Positions 46,001 through 56,614 of a stretch of DNA of 64,000 nt are shown here, one piece after another (within the stretch, counting starts at the first letter, position 1; each line of letters begins with the position of its first letter). Origin of the DNA: Siphonodentalium dalli (Eukaryota; Mollusca; Scaphopoda; Gadilida; Siphonodentaliidae); assembly GCA_032622095.1 (NCBI GenBank), contig CP136065.1, positions 20,576,134 to 20,640,133 of the forward strand, given 5' to 3'. The translations under genes and the position numbers were made by a program. Under the pieces are notes generated by a model. The model searched no databases and was not told the DNA's origin. It was given only the letters and a program-made list of their open reading frames with translations.

Positions 46001-47489
46001 GTCTGATTGTGTGTATCTATATAGAAGTGCAGTTACCAGAGAATCACAATGTCAAACGAGTCGAGATGACTTCCAGCTGCGGACTACGGCTCCAGCGAAA
46101 GCATGTCGATATTTCACCTATTCCTGCCGATTCAACCAATCTGGGTAGCACCCCATTGGATGCCCATATTGTATACACGTTCTTTATGTGCGTCTAATTG
46201 ACGTGTACAATATATGTCTATGTCGGGAAACAATACTACTTTTACTGTCGATCACTCGTTATCAGCTGAGTCCGCATACGTCGCTGTCGTTATAGCAACT
46301 AGCAAACAATGTTTTACTGTATAGAGTCAATTCTATAAAACTTCTGGATATGTAACTTACAGGATGGTAAACTATGATACGACCAATGGTAATACTACAC
46401 GTCGCGTGGGCTTTCGTGTGATGGAATTCATATAACTAATACTGAATCTGCGCACAACAGTAGAAGTGGAATAGGCCTAGGGTTATAAACCATGCACATG
46501 CTCACATATGTAAATCTGCATAAGTTTATTACAAGATCCGACCCTCATTCCATTCATTAAACATACTATATAATAATGATGTACAACGGTCATTGTATAA
46601 CAGGAAATAGTACCGGGGTGCCCAAATGCATTATTGTTGCGTAAACGCGACCTTTGACTTACGGGATTGTCGTGTTTACCTTCCGTACGTTGTGGCTATT
46701 GGTGATTTAGATTGAACAAAAATATATTTAAGCCATTAAATACGTCAAAGTGTCTTATTTATCTGGGACTATTGATTTAAACGGGCACAAAATGCATATA
46801 GTTTACTTGAAACGTCATCACAGGCCTCATAGAAGCCGATGTTAATTTAATATCCCATTTATTAATTTAAGTATGTTTTATTGAGGTTTTGGATGAAGTA
46901 ATGAATAGAATCGACAACTCGTCCCCAGTTATAGCGAAATTTACAAAACGAGTCCAGTGAATTATGCCTGGACATCGACAAAGACTCGGTCCAGACCTAA
47001 TTTACTGGACTTTTGTCGATATCATGCCCAAATCAACAGCATTCGCTCCCAACTTTTAGAACAGTACGTAACAATAGAGAGCGTTGCTATATGTTATATT
47101 ACTGATGTGGTAAATATAAAGAGCGTTTGTCTGACTTCTGTGTGGAATTAAAAACAATGTTACTAAAGCTTTTGTCAAGTCCCCAGATATGTACACTCTG
47201 TTGATCGATATCTGATATATTTATCGAATAATATTATCCCTCCTTCCAATTAAAGATGTCCGGTCTGATCTCACACCAATTTTGACAGAATTTCATTAGC
47301 CAATTTCAGATTACCTTTCAAAATTAAAATGAAAAAGTCTTGCAATTACCACCGTTCGTATCCACCAACTTATCCATAAGTAATACCTGAACAAACTACG
47401 ACAAAAGCACGAACGCTCTTTATAAGAGGCGGCTATTTGTTACTTTTGTTCTGCGGAATAGTACGTCCGCCATGGACGTGACTATATGG
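46001..47489. other. Upstream of the signal exon; non-coding
   Basis: No further exon recognised. The open frames 46009-46197 and 46957-47151 (plus) lack family features. It would hold the promoter of the signal-exon gene, but no element can be pinned down. Confidence 0.4.
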
Positions 47490-47770
47490 TAACGGTTGGG
47501 GTGTCCACCTAAAAAATTCCAGTTCCAACTGCACCACATTTTGAACATGACCAAACTCTCGCAAGTTCGCGCAATTCAATCTGCACCCCGTCTTTTCCAA
47601 CCGATGGCCATTTCAATCATTTTCATTTGATCTAAAGTAGGACAGTGTGCGAGTGTTGGCCTAAAACATACAATTTTCCACTAAATATTGGTTGGAAAAA
47701 CAAACTATGAGGACAGTTTCAACCTATTTTCGGTGTGAATTATCCATGCGCCACGATAAGGTTGATGGTA
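47490..47770 (-). repeat. Dispersed G/C-tract repeat, reversed copy
   Basis: Complement of the family seen at 59.5-59.7 kb: GGGGTGTCCACCT, CCAACTGCAC, ATGGCCATTTCAA, TTGGCCTAAAACA and TTTTCCACTA...TTGG lie in the expected reverse order. It is directly downstream of the LINE 3' tail. Confidence 0.6.
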
Positions 47771-47887
47771 GTATTATTAAATTAGAGCAGTTCGTTCAAA
47801 CGAAAATAAAATAATAATAATAATATAGCATTTGTATAGCGCTTCATCCCTGGTGTAGCTCGAAGCGCTTGGGACTCTATATGCAGG

Positions 47888-48735
47888 TTATATACATGTG
47901 CAGATATTAGAATATTTACTATCAATGGATACGGAGAATGATGCAATGCTGCTATCTACGGCTAGTTGTGTGCGGGTAAATATTGAACAGGTGCGTCTTA
48001 AGTCGTTGCTTGAAGGTGTCAATAGAATGCGAACGACGAATGTCGAGAGGGATGGAGTTCCAGACACTTGGTGCGGCGTGTGTAAACAGACGACGTTCAA
48101 TTTTCTTATATTTACCCATGTGAACAGCCAGAAGCTGTTTTTCCTTTGAACGGAGGTTATTACGGCCTGGTACATACAACGTAAGAAGGTCCGAGATATA
48201 TGCTGGACCAGAGGAATTAAAGTAACGATAGTAGAACGTTGCTAACTTGAAATCAATTCGCGCCAATGTAGGTTTTTTTCAAAATTGGAGAGACATGGGT
48301 GGATTTCGGAACACGCACTACAATCCTCGCGGCCGAGTTCTGTAGATGTTGCAGACGACTTAATTGTTCCTGTGAACTTCCCACGAAAAGCGCATTGCAA
48401 TAGTCCAATCTTGACATAATATTACAAGAAGCAACCTTTTTCGCCGCAGGCATTGTTAAGTATGGACGAAGACGACTAAGGCGCATAAGTTCAATTAGTA
48501 TGGTACGGGATATGTGTTGTACTTAAAATTGAGCGTCCATGGATAACGAATTAGAAATGTTGACATCGAGATTTTTCGCACACGTTGTAGGCTCAATTTC
48601 ATATCCACCGATGTTCAAACTTCTGATTGTGAATGGTTCGTGCTTACCGGCTGGGGGACACACAATTACTTCAGTTTTGTCATCATTTAATTTAAGCTTA
48701 TTAGACAACATCCCCTCTTGACGTCGGAGACACAA
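47888..48735 (-). pseudogene. LINE thumb and C-terminal region, three frames
   Basis: Successive minus-strand fragments: LKLNDDKTEVIVCP and NLDVNISNSLSMDAQF (48523-48735), then YLTMPAAKKVASC and RLDYCNALFVGSSQEQLSRL (48253-48486), then FKLATFYYRYFNSSGPAYIS, VWNSIPLDIR and FKQRLKTHLFN (47952-48266). This is the usual C-terminal order of L2/CR1 ORF2. The RT stops just before the 3' AAGCGCT tail. Confidence 0.85.
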
Positions 48736-49102
48736 AATTCCACTTTTCTTATTAAAGACGACAGGCCATATGGAGGGACAGAACCGTAAGTTTGCGTATC
48801 GTCCGCGTACATATGTACGTTCAGTCCATGTTTCCGAATCAAGTTTCCCAGAGGTAGAGTGTACAATGTGTAGAGAACCGGTCCTAATACGGAGCCTTGA
48901 GGAACTCCAAACTTGAGAGACTTTCTGTCAGAAAATAAATCTTTGATTCGTACCATCTGAACACGTCCAGTAAGGTACGACTGCAACAAGGACAGTGCTT
49001 TTGCGCTGATTCCGAAGGACTCTTCCAGGCGCTTAAGCATGACATAATGATCTAATGTATCAAAAGCTGCAGATAGGTCCAACAGCGTGACGACGGAACT
49101 AG
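48687..49102 (-). pseudogene. LINE reverse transcriptase, palm catalytic core
   Basis: The minus-strand frame contains the catalytic aspartate motif DLSAAFDTLDH, GVPQGSVLGPVLYTLY, and the YADDTQTY box, so all three catalytic Asp positions are retained. The frame breaks after CVSDVKRG near 48715 and continues in another frame (MLSNKLKLNDDKTEVIV). Confidence 0.9.
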
Positions 49103-49480
49103 ACGGTTGTCTGTAGCGTTCAAGAGGTCGGATGATATCCTAACTAATGCGGTTTCTGTGCTGTGGAACTGGCGATATGCCGATTGAAATTTTTCCATGA
49201 GGTTGTTTGACGTCAGATGTTCCTTTAGTTGCTGGAGAACGAGTTTCTCAAGAATCTTAGACAAGAATGGCAGTCCAGACACAGGCCGATAATTTTTCAA
49301 TTCATGCCTATTAAGTCCTTTCTTTTTGATGAGGGGTGTGATTACTGCTTGTTTGAAACGGTCAGGAACGGTTCCATGTTTTAGGCAGAAGTTCATGATG
49401 TCAGTGATAGGTTCGATGAGAAGGTCTAAGAATTGAATCAGTAGTTTAGTAGGCAGTGGACCAAGAGCGCATGATTTAGG
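49052..49480 (-). pseudogene. LINE reverse transcriptase, fingers region
   Basis: After the frame change at about 49476 the minus strand reads PLPTKLL, VITPLIKKKGLNRHELKNYR, PVSGLPFLSKILEKLVLQQL, and FQSAYRQFHSTETALVRI. These are RT motifs 0-2 of the L2/CR1 type. The frame is lost again near 49103; the correct continuation (SSVVTLLDLSAAFDTLDH) lies in the next fragment. Confidence 0.88.
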
Positions 49481-50645
49481 CGGCGATTATAATATGGTCT
49501 TGCTTACATAATCCGATGACACTGGCTTGAAAGAGATCAATTCTGTGCCGGAGAATGTCGAAAACTCCGTGGGAATATTGTGTTGGTCGATTCGCCCTAA
49601 TTCGTGAGATCTTGTCTTCGAAAAATGTGCAGAATATATTGGGCAAGTCCGCAATCGGGACGTTTTCTGGCAGCACGAGAGCATTGAATTTTCCGGACAA
49701 CTCATTCACTACATTAAATAGAGTTCTAGACGAACTAGCTGAAATGATTTTATCGCTATAATAGTCTGTCCTGGCTAATGTTATGGCTGCGCGGACGACC
49801 TTATGTTGCTGAGAATAAAGAAGTCTATGGCAATATAGACCGCTCTTACGCCACTGCCGTTCAAGCTGGCGTCGTGTTCGCTTGGCTTCTTGTATATCAG
49901 CATTCATCCGTGGTGCTGACGGACGACGGTGAATCTCCCTCGTAACAGTTGGAGCGAAGTCATCGAGAACATTCCTAAGGATGGCGCTGAAAGCTTCTGC
50001 TGGTTCACACTGAGACAGCAGATCCGAAGTGATGCGTTTCAAAATTTCAGCTCGAAAAGAGACAGGATCGATATCTTTGAGTTTCCTAGAGGTGATCTGA
50101 TCAACTACTATGGGTGGTTTGGTGACGTCGAGACCGAACGTGATAGCATAATGGTCGGCGATGTCCATGTCAGCGACGTCTAGAAAACTCAGCTCAGGGT
50201 CCCCGGAACGAATAGCTACCCAGTCGATAACGTGGCCGTGATCGTTTGTGGCATTCGCAACGACTTGCTGGAGGTTGTAGTCATTCAAGCAGGTTTTAAC
50301 CGATAGGACATTGGAGTTTGTAGTAGAGTCAAAATGAAGGTTAAAATCTCCCAATAGAACAAGCCGTCCACCCCGGCAAACATAATCACTGATAAACTCT
50401 GGAAAGTGGTTACAAAAGTTAGATGTTTTGAGATCATTCTCCTTACTGGGTGGAGGTCGATATAGACATACAAATGTCAGAGTCTGGCCTGAGAAATCTA
50501 ATTTAAACTCACAGGCTTCGAAAGTTTCAAATCTACAGATCGTTGTAGCCCTTACAGGAAAGGATTCTCGACGTACGAGAGCGATTCCGTCTCCCGTGCC
50601 AGATAATGTGGGGGATGAATGCAGTTCGTACCCAGGTGGTGTCAA
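49476..50645 (-). pseudogene. LINE endonuclease and linker, partial ORF2
   Basis: A continuous 389-codon frame. It starts in mid endonuclease at TPPGYELHSSPTLSGTGDG, continues through VCLYRPPPS, LLGDFNLH (endonuclease active-site region), a DWV segment and ADHYAITF (the SDH-like catalytic motif, with A in place of S), then a long linker rich in Arg/Gln (MNADIQEAKRTRRQLERQW) typical before the RT. It ends in a TAA at 49476 caused by a single-base frame change, since the neighbouring frame carries PPKSCALGPLPTKLL directly on. The endonuclease would nick target DNA for target-primed reverse transcription. Its first 70 or so residues are absent. Confidence 0.88.
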
Positions 50646-50663
50646 ATCACATATGACAACTTT

Positions 50664-51085
50664 GATCGATGTTCAAACCTTAATCTATAAATATGGATCG
50701 ATGTTCAAACCTTATCTATAAATATGGATCGATGTTCAAACCTTATCTATAAATATGTATCGATGTTCAAACCTTAATCTATAAATATGGATCGATGTTC
50801 AAACCTTATCTATAAATATAGATCGATGTTCAAACCTTATCTATTAATATTGATCGATGTTCAAACCTTATCTATAAATATGGATCGAAATTCAAACCTT
50901 AATCTATAAATATGGATCGATGTTCAAACCTTATCCATAACTATGGATCGATGTTCAAACCTTATCTATACATATGGATCGATGTTCAAACCTTATCTAT
51001 AAATATGGATCGATGTTCAAACCTTATCTATAAATATGGATCGATGTTCAAACCTTATCTATGAATATGGATCGATGTTCATGAG
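50664..51085. repeat. Minisatellite, 31-bp unit, about 13 copies
   Basis: Units GATCGATGTTCAAACCTTAT with CTATAAATATG, some with an extra A (TTAATC). The array starts exactly where the LINE sequence is truncated and ends in GATCGATGTTCATGAGTTG. Units are well conserved. Confidence 0.93.
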
Positions 51086-51324
51086 TTGATGTACATCTCA
51101 ATGTGCCATTCCGACCGATACATCCCCACTACTGGCGTTACTTTTCGTCGTATTTTATTCCGAAATAAATTGTCGATACAACAGATCGCCATGCAATGTC
51201 ACAGCGAATTGTGACATTACCTGGCCTTACGAACTCTCGCGACGGAAGATCATTTGAATGTTTGCTAGGCCGCCAAATATTCAATGTAGTGAAAAGTAAC
51301 AAATTTCGCAAAACGAAACCTAGG

Positions 51325-51410
51325 TGTGTGGGTTCCTCGACTCAAATATTTGTTAATCCCGAACCGCAAAAATAGTAATTTAGGGGCGTTAAATCGGATT
51401 GTGTATATCT
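51325..51410. mobile_element. TTAA MITE family, right-end fragment
   Basis: GTGGGTTCCTCGACTC, AATAGTAATTTAGGGGCG and AATCGGATTGTGTATATCT followed by TTAA (51411-51414) match the right end of the TTAA MITE. The left part is missing. Confidence 0.75.
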
Positions 51411-51417
51411 TTAAAAG

Positions 51418-51747
51418 GGTACAGTACACTACATCCGGCCATTTGTGGGACCATCCCCTTTAATACTAGAATATATGCAACAAATGAATTAATTTGAGCC
51501 ATGGATTAGAGCAAAATACGCTCTATGAACGATGCAAACAACATGGTAATTATAATGAATATGAGTAAATGAGTGGAGTCATAAATTCATTTTCATTATA
51601 GTTACGATGTTGTTTGCATCGTTCAAAGAGGACATGAGTGTATTTTGCACCAATCCATGGCTAAAATTCAATCATTTGTTGCATATATTCTGTTGAGTAT
51701 AATAGGAGATTGTCCCATAAATGGCCGGTTTTAGTGTACAGTACCCC
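51418..51747. mobile_element. Foldback MITE family F, copy 2
   Basis: GGGTACAGTACACTACATCC at the left pairs with the complement of AGTGTACAGTACCCC at the right. Arms continue through CCGGCCATTTGTGGGA, AGAATATATGCAACAAATGA, AGCCATGGATT and AACGATGCAAACAACAT. It lies directly after the TTAA MITE fragment. Confidence 0.85.
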
Positions 51748-52070
51748 ATCAAACTTTGATATGTTAATGGATTAATTGGACTTTGATCGGCAATGACACC
51801 GTAACAGTAATGTTTACAAAACAATGGTTTCGATATGCGAACTCTCTACAAAAATTATCAGGCACATTGGCATAACGGTATTTTTTTTAATTGTATAGGC
51901 TAGCTATACTGGGCCAGGCATTGTCTTCAGGTTGTGCAATTGCTGAGTTATTAAAAATGAAAATTAGAACAGTCGATCTAATTTTATTGATATGTGGATG
52001 TTTTACAGACTTTTATAAAATGCATCTTATAATATTTAACACGAATCCAATTCGAATGAATTGGGTCCCC

Positions 52071-52197
52071 TTTACCCTTTCTATACTAAAGCATCGTTGA
52101 TGAGAAGTTATCTCATAGGACATGTTCAGATAATATGTTTAACCCTTTCTATACTAAAGCATCATTGATGAGTAGTTATCCCATAGGAAATGTTCAG

Positions 52198-52204
<7 letters not shown>
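52071..52204. repeat. 68-bp tandem repeat, left pair
   Basis: Two copies of TTTCTATACTAAAGCATCGT...GAGAAGTTATCTCATAGGA...ATGTTCAGATAAT; the CTATACTAAA anchors at 52081 and 52149 are 68 bp apart. Followed by an (AT)n tract at about 52200-52232. Confidence 0.9.

Positions 52205-52232
<28 letters not shown>
52199..52232. repeat. (AT)n microsatellite
   Basis: About 17 AT dinucleotides between the left 68-bp pair and the RT fragment. Confidence 0.95.
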
Positions 52233-52240
<8 letters not shown>

Positions 52241-52283
52241 GTTTATTTAATTCAGTCTCAAATGGCCCATATGATAGAAATAT

Positions 52284-52858
52284 CAATTATATGTAATACA
52301 GAATGTCTTTCCAATGTTTGAAAAGATAAGATTCATAAAATAAATCGGAATTAATGATTGCATGCAAAATTGTATCGTCAGATTCAGTCACACGTTCTCT
52401 CAGACCATACACACTCTTTGTTATCAACATAGGAACAGAGTTCACAACATCCCTGACATATATCCCACTTGCGCAAAATCTCCATTCACACCCCATAAAC
52501 TTGCTATAGGCATTGTTATAACATACAATTAATTTGTGGTAACTGCGTTGGGTAAAATTTCCCCACAAAGTACAACAATATAATGATGAAATATTAGCAT
52601 GAAAAAGGTGGCGTTTTACATCAAATGAGCACTTGTAAAAAAAATTCATGAGGATATTGGAACGGGAACAAATTGATCTATATTGCCTCATAATATCATC
52701 ATCATCAACAAGATCGTCTCTGAGAATATGTCCAAGGTATTTATAGGCGGGAACAAACTTAAATTATCTACCCATGAGGAAAAGTTTTGGAAAGGTCGTG
52801 AGGGATAGGGATTTTGGTATGAACGCCATCCCTCCTGTTTTTGTGCAATTTATGGGTA
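52284..52858 (-). pseudogene. Second non-LTR reverse transcriptase relic, C-terminal part
   Basis: Minus-strand frame. Its upstream part reads TGGMAFIPKSLSLTTFPK, then a TAA (near 52767), then FKFVPAYKYLGHILRDD, DIMRQYRSICSRSNIL, SLYCCTLWGNF, LIVCYNNAYSKFMG and VYGLRERVTESD, ending KHWKDILYYI. The order (YKYLGHIL, R-x-LY-R-N-L, LF-x-Y-CxLW, VAYNNAFR-like, HW) is that of the RT thumb and C-terminus of a non-LTR element frequent in marine invertebrates. The catalytic core is absent. It belongs to a different lineage from the 48-50 kb LINE. It is flanked on both sides by pairs of 68-bp repeats. Confidence 0.8.
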
Positions 52859-52862
52859 AAGC

Positions 52863-52996
52863 TTAACCATTTCTATACTAAAGCATCGCTGGTGAGAAGT
52901 TATCTTATAGGAAATGTTCAGATAATAAGTTTAACCCTTTCTATACTAAAGCATCGTTGGTGAGAAGTTATCTCATAGGAAATGTTCAGATAATAA
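52863..52996. repeat. 68-bp tandem repeat, right pair
   Basis: CTATACTAAA anchors at 52873 and 52941, again 68 bp apart, with the same CATAGGAAATGTTCAGATAATA end as the left pair. Confidence 0.9.
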
Positions 52997-53769
52997 ATTA
53001 TTTATCGGTCGTCTGCTTATATTAGTTGTGCATCACTGCTAATCAACCATAGACCATTCCTATGTACACATTTTATCTGACTGGGTGAATCAATTTAGTA
53101 TTGAAAGGGTTAAGGTGGAGCATAACTATCCTCAGTGTTGTATACTCTCCATATATCTCTTTGAAAAGCCGACGAATACCATAACGGACGTACGTCTCCA
53201 GAAGTGTCCATTACAGTTATACGACGACGCGGCATTGCCAACATGACGCAATAAACCGTTTCCAAATATGGAGTGTATACCTGACGTAAATGTTTGTGAG
53301 AATCGCAGTATTTAGAAATACTTATAAATACAACAAGATGCGGAAGAATAATCAGTCATGAATATCGTTGACTAACAAAAAACTCGAAGATGATGTCTCC
53401 TATATTGTGATGAGTAAAATGAATTATGGATATATCGCCTGTAGTCAGTTTTCCAACAATAGTTGAGTTTGACAATGCGTGGGAAAATTGTCAACACGTC
53501 ATTGATCTCAGATCTGTGAAGTGATATGTTATGCCACAAACCAATGAAATCTCGCGTATACTGCGCCACTCTCCAATGAAATGGAGGGAATCTCTTCAAA
53601 ACAAAGCAAACTTTTAACAGAGAGTTCCAGAGACATACATTCGATATATGATTTTCGTCGGCTTTTTAAAGAGACTGACTCTCCATCTGTCTCCTCGTCC
53701 ATTGGCTGAATGTCACTAATTTATCCGACCCATTGTGCGGGTTAGCGTCACTAAACTGACCCTCTGTGG
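52997..53769. other. Non-coding stretch with foldback fragment
   Basis: No exon seen. 53735-53775 contains a piece of the 38.5-kb foldback family (GGTTAGCGTCACTAAACTGA, CCCTCTGTGGACC). Confidence 0.4.
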
Positions 53770-54195
53770 ACCTCGTTCAATTTTCATCAGGGACGTGGCT
53801 TGATGTTTGGGGCAACCATGCACTTTGGAATGTCCAACTACATTCCTTTGAAGCAAACAAAAATTTCCAAGTCCGATAAATTTCATTGGCACCACCAACT
53901 CCGCCACCGGACTGTAATTTCTCCAAATATAACCACAAACTTAAACACTGGGAAATTTCCGACCCAACACATTAGCAAGCGACTGGTATAATAGCCATTT
54001 GAGTCCAAAACAATTTACCGAATATAGGAAAATATCCAACTTTTGGTCGAATAGCAAAGTTAACACTAAATACTGGTTGAAATATCAACCAAACAGAACG
54101 TATTCAACCTACTTTTGGTATGAAATTTCCAAGTAATGTTTCATCAGGCATAACATTCTCAACAATGTTGAAAGTATAGACACCCCCTGTCGCCA
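53770..54195 (-). repeat. Dispersed G/C-tract repeat, reversed copy
   Basis: Contains GGGACGTGGCTTGATG, GGGAAATTTCCGACCC, TTTTGGTCGAATAGCAAAG, ACTTTTGGTATGAAATTTCC and related strings in reverse order compared with 59.5 kb. It ends about 20 bp from the PAN-like pseudo-exon. Confidence 0.5.
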
Positions 54196-54217
54196 TGTCC
54201 CTGGTTGTCTCCCTGGC

Positions 54218-54426
54218 TCATTTGTAGAGCTTGCGGCAATTTTCTACTCCTTTCTCGAATTAAACTCTCTTGCATCCTGGAGTCCTCATGCATATCACAA
54301 GACAGTCTTCAAATAAGTAACGTTGTGGAGGCACATCGTTGTCTGCCCGAGTCACAACCTTCACGGTGCCTTCCTCTGAGAGAACCACCGTTTCGTAGTT
54401 GTAGAACATTTGGGGTTTTCCAGAAG
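54218..54426 (-). pseudogene. PAN/apple-like domain exon with in-frame stop
   Basis: The minus strand has an acceptor TTCTGCTGTCATTTCAG directly above 54426 and a phase 1 frame. It begins SGKPQMFYNYETVVLS, continues through VKVVTRADNDVPPQRYLFED, then CLVICMRTPGCKRV, a TAA (54260-54262), and FEKGVENCRKLYK before a TGA at 54218. The CLxxC...PGC...F...NC-LY cysteine pattern is that of PAN/apple domains, which mediate protein or glycan contacts in secreted and membrane proteins. The TAA falls where such domains often have Gln or Asn before an aromatic, so it may be a single substitution. No donor was found. Partner exons are not seen. Confidence 0.55.
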
Positions 54427-54450
54427 CTGAAATGACAGCAGAATATGTAA

Positions 54451-54806
54451 AGGTACTCAATCCGATTAGACGCTCCTAAATTACTATTTCTTTGGGTTTG
54501 GGGGTAAAACATATTTGCTTCGAGTCGAGGAACCCACCCATCAAAGCTCTAAAATCAAATGGGTACTGTTAACAATAATAACCACTTGATTTTAGAGTTA
54601 TCCATCTTACACCCGCAATTTGTCCGTTTTGAGCACGTGGTTCTGCCAACTTGTGGCCCACATCTCCGAAAATTAATAGATTTCAAAAATCGATATCTGA
54701 TCACTCTGAGCTTTGATGGGTAGGTTCCTCGACTCGAATCAAATATTTTTTACCCCCAAAGCCAAAGAAATAGTAATTTAGGAGCGTCTAATCGGATTGA
54801 GTACCT
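54451..54806. mobile_element. TTAA MITE family, copy 3
   Basis: Full-length copy with AGGTACTCAATCCGATTAGA ends, TTTCTTTGGGTTTGGGGG, TTCGAGTCGAGGAACCCACC and a central CACTTGATTTTAGAGTTATC segment. The right flank is TTAA (54807-54810); the left flank is GTAA. Its left end is 25 bp upstream, in transcript sense, of the PAN-like acceptor. Confidence 0.88.
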
Positions 54807-54839
54807 TTAACATCGTCATGCTGGCCTACACGATTTTCC

Positions 54840-55500
54840 AATGCGCATGGAGATTTAGAGGGCTCTAAATAGGTCTAACAGTGATAATATTTTACGAGGT
54901 CAAAAGTTCAAAAGAGACGCTACCGGATGACAAAGATCAGGGGCACCAAAATTAATGATTTGCTTGTGTTCGCCAATTTCCACCGAGCGTATAGTCATCT
55001 GCAACTGCTGCATGGTGTTGTTTAAATACACCACAGTTGAAGCAATCGATTCATGGATGGGGTTGCGCGCCAATAGAAATAAAACATATTTTATCGCCCA
55101 TATCCACCAATTTTTTTGGCACCCCCTGAATATACGAGAAGCCAAAGGGTGTATATCAACTTTTCCGAAGCGGTGGCGTTCGGACAAGGTGTGGAGATTA
55201 GGGAACCTAATTTATCCTCATCGCCATTATACAATAACTCTAATGTTGTCATTCAAAGTTGCCAAAGTGTGGTATTTGTAGTCAGTGCTGGTGTTTGCGG
55301 AAGGAGACCAAAATTGTCGCCGACTTCACCAGACGCCAGCATACGATTATTTATATGGTGTAGTTTAAACAGGCATGCGGTGAAGCGTCCAAGTCAGGGA
55401 TGGGGATCGGAGAACCATAACAGTTAGGGATACGGGTTTATCTTTGCCATCGATAAAGAATACGTATGGTATGAGCTCTCATTACCCGAGGTGTTAACAG
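54840..55500. other. Multiply open but unassigned region
   Basis: Long frames are open on both strands (54900-55187 minus; 54955-55281 and 55116-55427 plus). None shows a family motif, splice-site pair or signal peptide that would decide between them, so I do not call a gene. Confidence 0.35.
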
Positions 55501-55508
55501 AAAAAGAT

Positions 55509-55746
55509 ATTTCAGCGACCACCATATTAATATATACCAGCTATTCTAATTTCAGCGACCACCATATTAATATAGACCAGCTATTCTAATTTCAGCGACC
55601 ACCATATTAATATAGACCAGCTATTCTAATTTCAGCGACCACCATATTAATATAGACCAGCTATTCTAATTTCAGCGACCACCATAGTAATATAGACCAG
55701 CTATTCTAATTTCAGCGACCACCATATTAATATAGACCAGCTATAT
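55509..55746. repeat. 40-bp minisatellite, 6 copies
   Basis: Units TTCAGCGACCACCATATTAA plus TATAGACCAGCTATTCTAAT, exactly 40 bp apart, nearly identical. Confidence 0.95.
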
Positions 55747-56614
55747 TTCTGGATATGGTTGTTTGCGGGGTGTATATATGCGGCAAAATATGATTTACTG
55801 ATGCTATATAAACCAACCATATTTATTTGTACACATTTTGGGATTAGTTCCCAAATTTTCATCAGTATAAACTTCTTGATATATCTTCAATTTACCTCTG
55901 CATTCTTTTAATTAGGGATGCAGTTATGTCAGTGCAGTGAAAGTGTTGAACAAAATGCCAGATAATCGTTTGACGTTTTTGCTGTGACGAATTTTGTTAA
56001 TAGTGAATATAATTCTTTTCGCTGATTCAGCTTCGACAAATAGCCTCATTACTTATGTCATGACATGTTGTTTGTTGCTGTATGCCTAGTGGGTTTATTT
56101 TCGGGATGTTTATTTCTTGAATTTTGGAGGGTCGGCCTAAAACTGGGTCAATATAATTTAGAAAGCATATCGTTTTTATAGAATTCATGATAGATGGTGC
56201 CATTTAGCGCATGGAGATCGGTGCGATTTCAAATATTGCCACAAATGCTAAGTGTGAACTTCAGACATATTTTTTAATTTTGCAGGCTACAGTTGCGATC
56301 AAAATTTAACATTGATCCCTATGGAGATGCTCGTATTTGTTATACACGGCGCCATTTTGTGTGTACTTATATGTGCATTGAATTTTATAAAAAAAATATA
56401 CTATGTATGAAACTCATGTCTCATGCGTAGTTTAGGTTGGAAAAAATCGGATGTCATCAAGAATATTCTGACTGACTATGAGATCAAAATTGGATATGGA
56501 ACATTGTGGATAATATTTATTATTTTACTCGAACGTTGATAGTAATATTATTAAACGGCTATCAAGTGTTACTATAGGAAGACAAGATATTCGCGTCTGA
56601 CCCGCTGTGGCAAT
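55747..56614. other. Non-coding stretch
   Basis: AT-rich, no exon or element recognised. Confidence 0.4.

Larger units (their letters stand above)
47805..50669 (-). mobile_element. L2/CR1-group LINE, 5'-truncated and frameshifted
   Basis: A minus-strand non-LTR retrotransposon. Order 5' to 3': partial endonuclease (from 50669), reverse transcriptase with fingers, palm (AAFDTLDH, GVPQGSVLGP, YADDTQ) and thumb, a C-terminal region with RLDYCNALF and LQHLQNSAARIV, and a 3' end AAGCGCTATACAAATGC followed by (ATT)n at 47812-47826. That 3' end and tail type are typical of the L2/CR1 group. The N-terminal third of the endonuclease and any ORF1 are missing. At least four frame changes make it inactive. 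The 5' break coincides with a 31-bp minisatellite. Confidence 0.9.

Noticed and set aside
52287-52691. Host gene with C-rich N-terminus
   Set aside because: Pattern YKYLGHIL and CTLWGNF identifies it as the C-terminus of a non-LTR reverse transcriptase.
54900-55430. Protein-coding gene in a region open on both strands
   Set aside because: Competing frames on both strands, no splice signals, no recognised motif; cannot choose one.
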